Assembly: GCA_018396565.1 (NCBI GenBank)
Contig: JAGTQO010000075.1
Location: 1 to 6,996, forward strand
DNA from: Candidatus Bathyarchaeota archaeon
Lineage (GTDB): Archaea; Thermoproteota; Bathyarchaeia; 40CM-2-53-6; RBG-13-38-9
Direction of reading: 5' to 3'
DNA length: 6,996 nt
Shown: in pieces, positions 5,324 through 6,996 of the stretch
How the letters are laid out: each line of letters begins with the position of its first letter
Position numbering within the stretch: the stretch's first letter is position 1
The notes under the pieces: generated by a model
What the model saw: only the letters and a program-made list of their open reading frames with translations
What the model was told of the DNA's origin: nothing
The model's database searches: none
Made by a program: the position numbers and the translations under genes

Positions 5324-5701
5324 ATGGAACCCTTCGGAAAACTTATCTATACTCCTGAGTCGGCCGCTGGCGAGGCCATAAGTAAGGTTGAGTCTCATAC
5401 GCCAAGAATGGATTTCCCCGATACAGTCACTTCAGGTAAGCCCTTCGAGGTCAGAGTGACTGTAGGTCCACATCCAAACACTGTTGAACATTCAATAAGG
5501 AGGATAGAAGTTTACTTCTATGAGGATGGTAGGCCTTTCAATCCAATACTCTTGTCAAGTGTCAACCTTGCTCCACAATATAGTGAGCCTGAGGTCAGGT
5601 TGACTTTGAAGCTCAGCAAGGGTGGAACATTATATGCGTTGGAATACTGCAACTTACATGGGTTATGGGAGGCAAGGAGAGAAGTTAAAGTCTCACCCTA
5701 A
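5324..5701 (+). CDS. sor: Class II superoxide reductase (neelaredoxin type)
   Basis: A 125-residue cytosolic non-haem iron enzyme that reduces superoxide to hydrogen peroxide without making oxygen, typical of anaerobes and microaerophiles. All iron ligands are present: His25 in ESHTP, His50 and His56 in HPNTVEH, and Cys109 with His112 in CNLHGLWE. Glu23 is the sixth-ligand glutamate. The lysine that normally follows it in Pyrococcus-type enzymes is Ser24 here. The N-terminal FGKLIYTPES resembles the subfamily with Glu-Thr-His-Thr-Pro. There is no desulforedoxin domain, so it is the one-iron class and needs an outside electron donor. The ATG at 5324 is chosen for GGTGAG and homology; the ATG at 5306 would add six residues. 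It is divergent from the zinc ferredoxin and convergent with the flavin reductase. Confidence 0.92.
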   Translation: MEPFGKLIYTPESAAGEAISKVESHTPRMDFPDTVTSGKPFEVRVTVGPHPNTVEHSIRRIEVYFYEDGRPFNPILLSSVNLAPQYSEPEVRLTLKLSKGGTLYALEYCNLHGLWEARREVKVSP

Positions 5702-5702
5702 A

Positions 5703-5711
5703 TTCTTTTTT
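5703..5711 (+). terminator. T-run terminator after the superoxide reductase gene
   Basis: TTCTTTTTT begins two bases after the TAA at 5699-5701, a typical archaeal oligo-T termination signal. Confidence 0.5.
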
Positions 5712-5718
5712 ATAAATC

Positions 5719-5733
5719 TACTTTCAGAAAGTA
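5719..5733. repeat. 15-bp perfect palindrome TACTTTC-A-GAAAGTA
   Basis: Two perfect 7-bp arms surround a single A. It lies 18 bp after the superoxide reductase stop, in the convergent gap with the flavin reductase gene. With a 1-nt centre it cannot fold fully as RNA, so a protein-binding dyad is the more natural reading. Confidence 0.45.
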
Positions 5734-5787
5734 TCCTACACGCATCTACCGTTTAGGATGTAGCCTAGTGGTTGATGGAGTGTAGAT
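5733..5787. repeat. Interleaved inverted repeats in the convergent gap
   Basis: ATCCTA (5733-5738) matches TAGGAT (5754-5759), while ATCTAC (5744-5749) matches GTAGAT (5782-5787). The arms alternate A-B-A'-B', a pseudoknot order. CTACAC (5736-5741) can also pair with GTGTAG (5780-5785), so mutually exclusive folds exist. No tRNA or known RNA family fits. It may be chance in a short non-coding gap. Confidence 0.3.
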
Positions 5788-5816
5788 AAGGGCAAGTCGA
5801 CTAACTATACTTTGAT

Positions 5817-6290
5817 TCACCAGTAATCGTCTGGATTATAGGTCAAGGGCTTTTTATCTGCCTTAATATTTGCATCAACTATTTTGCCTATGAATAGTGT
5901 GTGGTCTCCGACAGGAACGGATCCCTCAACTTCACAGTCAAGATAGGCGAGGCAATCTTTGAGTATTGGTGCGCCGGTGACTCTTGTTTCATATGGAATG
6001 CTGGCGAACTTGTCTATGTTCCTGCCTGATTGTAGGCCGAAGAGCCTAGCGACCTCAACCTGCCCTTCATGCAGAATATTGACAGCGAAGACCCTCGAGC
6101 TATGTATCATGTTATGAGTGTATCTTGTCTTTCCAACACTCACGGCTACTATAGGAGGTTGAAAGGATACTTGAGTAGCCCAGGCTATGGTCAAACCGTT
6201 TATCTTACTCCCTGCCTTTGAGGTTACGACTGTAACACCGTTCAGTATCTTATCAAGCACAGTCTGAACATCCAATTCTATTCTCTCCAC
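5817..6290 (-). CDS. Flavin reductase-like FMN-binding split-barrel protein
   Basis: A 157-residue soluble protein of the flavin reductase-like domain family (ferric reductase/flavoredoxin group), which binds FMN and passes electrons from NAD(P)H or a partner to flavin, iron or another acceptor. Visible landmarks are the N-terminal strand GVTVVTS (18-24), the flavin-contact block NGLTIAWATQVSFQPP (31-46), KTRYTHNMI (54-62), FAVNIL (68-73), GDHTLFIGKIVDA (128-140) and the terminal PLTYNPDDYW. Length fits the single-domain group. The start is GTG at 6290-6288; no ribosome site is visible, but a TAAATTTA box lies 18-25 bp upstream, which suggests a leaderless message. It converges on the superoxide reductase. 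The actual electron donor and acceptor cannot be read from the sequence. Confidence 0.88.
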   Translation of the reverse strand: MERIELDVQTVLDKILNGVTVVTSKAGSKINGLTIAWATQVSFQPPIVAVSVGKTRYTHNMIHSSRVFAVNILHEGQVEVARLFGLQSGRNIDKFASIPYETRVTGAPILKDCLAYLDCEVEGSVPVGDHTLFIGKIVDANIKADKKPLTYNPDDYW

Positions 6291-6307
6291 AAGATTCTAT
6301 CTTGATG

Positions 6308-6315
6308 TAAATTTA
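6308..6315 (-). promoter_or_regulatory. TATA-like box of the flavin reductase gene
   Basis: TAAATTTA is symmetrical and lies in the 72-bp gap before the flavin reductase GTG. Its distance puts the transcription start at or next to the start codon, consistent with a leaderless message separate from the upstream gene. Confidence 0.45.
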
Positions 6316-6362
6316 GTTCTTACTAAGATCTCGCCCATCATATATGTCTCTGCGACGTCACC

Positions 6363-6996
6363 TCATTGAATGTTGTATTCGACATTTTGAAACTCAAAAC
6401 CCCAGTCGGCCAGATTCTTCAGAAACTGTTGCGGTAGACCTTCAGGGGGGTAGATGCCAGGTTCAATTTCACCACTGATCAGCATGAGGGTGACCACAGC
6501 TACAGGGACGGAGACATCAGCCCACCTGACACCATACTTCTCAACGTTCTCCGAGGCGCTGGTCAACCTGTAAACTTTATGTAAGATTCTAACACCTTTC
6601 CTCTCACCTTCGATCTCTCCCAGATAGCATAAATGAACGTTTGGATGAGGGTTACCGATTTCATATATGTCTGCAGGGTGAGGTAAGAGGGTCAACAGAA
6701 GATCTCTTGGAGCAACCTTGACACCCTTGACTTTTACGGTCTTTCTGCTTGCAAGACCCATCTTTATCAATGATCCTGCGATAAGGTCAGGAGGTATCTT
6801 ACAGTCGACATAGTTCAGGCCCTTATCGATAAATCTTGGAAGGGTGTATACAGGCTCGTAATCGACGTGGCAAACGGTTAACTGCCCAAGAGGCCCAGGG
6901 AAATGGTAATTTTCCATGCCTGAGAAGGTTTGAGCCTTCTCATATACGCCACCCCTATATATTACCGGACTACTCTCCCATTCTGAGAGTGCGACC
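6363..6996 (-). CDS. Saccharopine dehydrogenase-like protein, C-terminal part
   Basis: The frame is open from the window edge to the TGA at 6365-6363, giving 210 visible residues. The N-terminal Rossmann (NAD(P)-binding) domain lies outside the window. The ATG at 6917 is internal: 26 more in-frame codons precede it, and the residues (SPVIYRGGVYEKAQTFSG) fit the family. The C-terminal domain shows FPGPLGQLTVCHVDYEPVYT, then LPRFIDKGLNYVDCKI, which resemble the FP-x-P-G and TLPR blocks of saccharopine dehydrogenase/LYS9-like proteins. Relatives include lysine-pathway saccharopine reductase and carboxynorspermidine synthase, and many archaeal members have unknown substrates, so only the fold is claimed. 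It reads in the same direction as the flavin reductase, 72 bp upstream of it, but the promoter between them suggests separate transcription. Confidence 0.82.
   Translation of the reverse strand, partial: VALSEWESSPVIYRGGVYEKAQTFSGMENYHFPGPLGQLTVCHVDYEPVYTLPRFIDKGLNYVDCKIPPDLIAGSLIKMGLASRKTVKVKGVKVAPRDLLLTLLPHPADIYEIGNPHPNVHLCYLGEIEGERKGVRILHKVYRLTSASENVEKYGVRWADVSVPVAVVTLMLISGEIEPGIYPPEGLPQQFLKNLADWGFEFQNVEYNIQ

Noticed and set aside
5087..5398. Minus-strand 103-codon open frame spanning the divergent gap
   Set aside because: It overlaps the ferredoxin start region and is antisense to the superoxide reductase, with no family-like features.
5751..5822. tRNA-like stretch with TAGCCTAGTGGTTGATGG resembling a D-arm
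   Set aside because: There is no matching 7-bp acceptor stem, no GTTCGANTC T-loop and no convincing anticodon stem on either strand.

Overview
The window looks archaeal. Promoters are TATA-like A/T boxes 20-30 bp ahead of genes. Starts are a mix of ATG, GTG and TTG, some with GGAGG or GGTGA ribosome sites and some possibly leaderless. Arginine is mostly AGG/AGA. Several families are typical of archaea: a Sulfolobus-type zinc ferredoxin, a rubredoxin-free superoxide reductase, an Mth938-like protein and tiny zinc ribbons. A member of the TACK/Thermoproteota side (for example a Bathyarchaeia-like lineage) is my best guess, but this is inference from style, not from a marker gene. There are no mobile elements, CRISPR arrays, rRNA or convincing tRNA genes.

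Layout. 1-857 (+) is the C-terminal part of a DHA2-type drug/solute MFS transporter cut by the window edge. It converges on a class II fructose-bisphosphate aldolase (993-1970, -). The aldolase is divergent from a 62-aa zinc-ribbon protein (2136-2324, +), whose ribosome site sits inside a small hairpin. Next is a sugar-phosphate isomerase/epimerase-like TIM barrel (2376-3155, -), divergent from an Mth938-like protein (3290-3637, +). Downstream lie a perfect 16-bp palindrome and a second tiny zinc-ribbon gene (about 3755-3910, +). That gene has a promoter and a ribosome site but no usable in-frame start codon. A membrane methyltransferase of the ICMT/PEMT type follows (4133-4759, +).

The right third looks like a redox/oxygen-defence group. 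A TTG-started zinc-containing dicluster ferredoxin (4861-5175, -) is divergent from a class II superoxide reductase (5324-5701, +). Convergent to the latter is an FMN-binding flavin reductase (5817-6290, -). The window ends in the C-terminal part of a saccharopine dehydrogenase-like protein (6363-6996, -), cut by the edge.

How the genes may work together. The aldolase and the TIM-barrel isomerase fit sugar-phosphate metabolism or gluconeogenesis. The reductase, ferredoxin and flavin protein could form an electron-delivery route for superoxide removal; that link rests only on adjacency and on the families' known chemistry. I see no strong sign of an entirely new multi-gene system. The most unusual items are the start-less zinc-ribbon gene, the hairpin over the ribosome site of the first zinc-ribbon gene, the intergenic palindromes and interleaved inverted repeats, and the superoxide reductase with serine in place of the usual active-site lysine.
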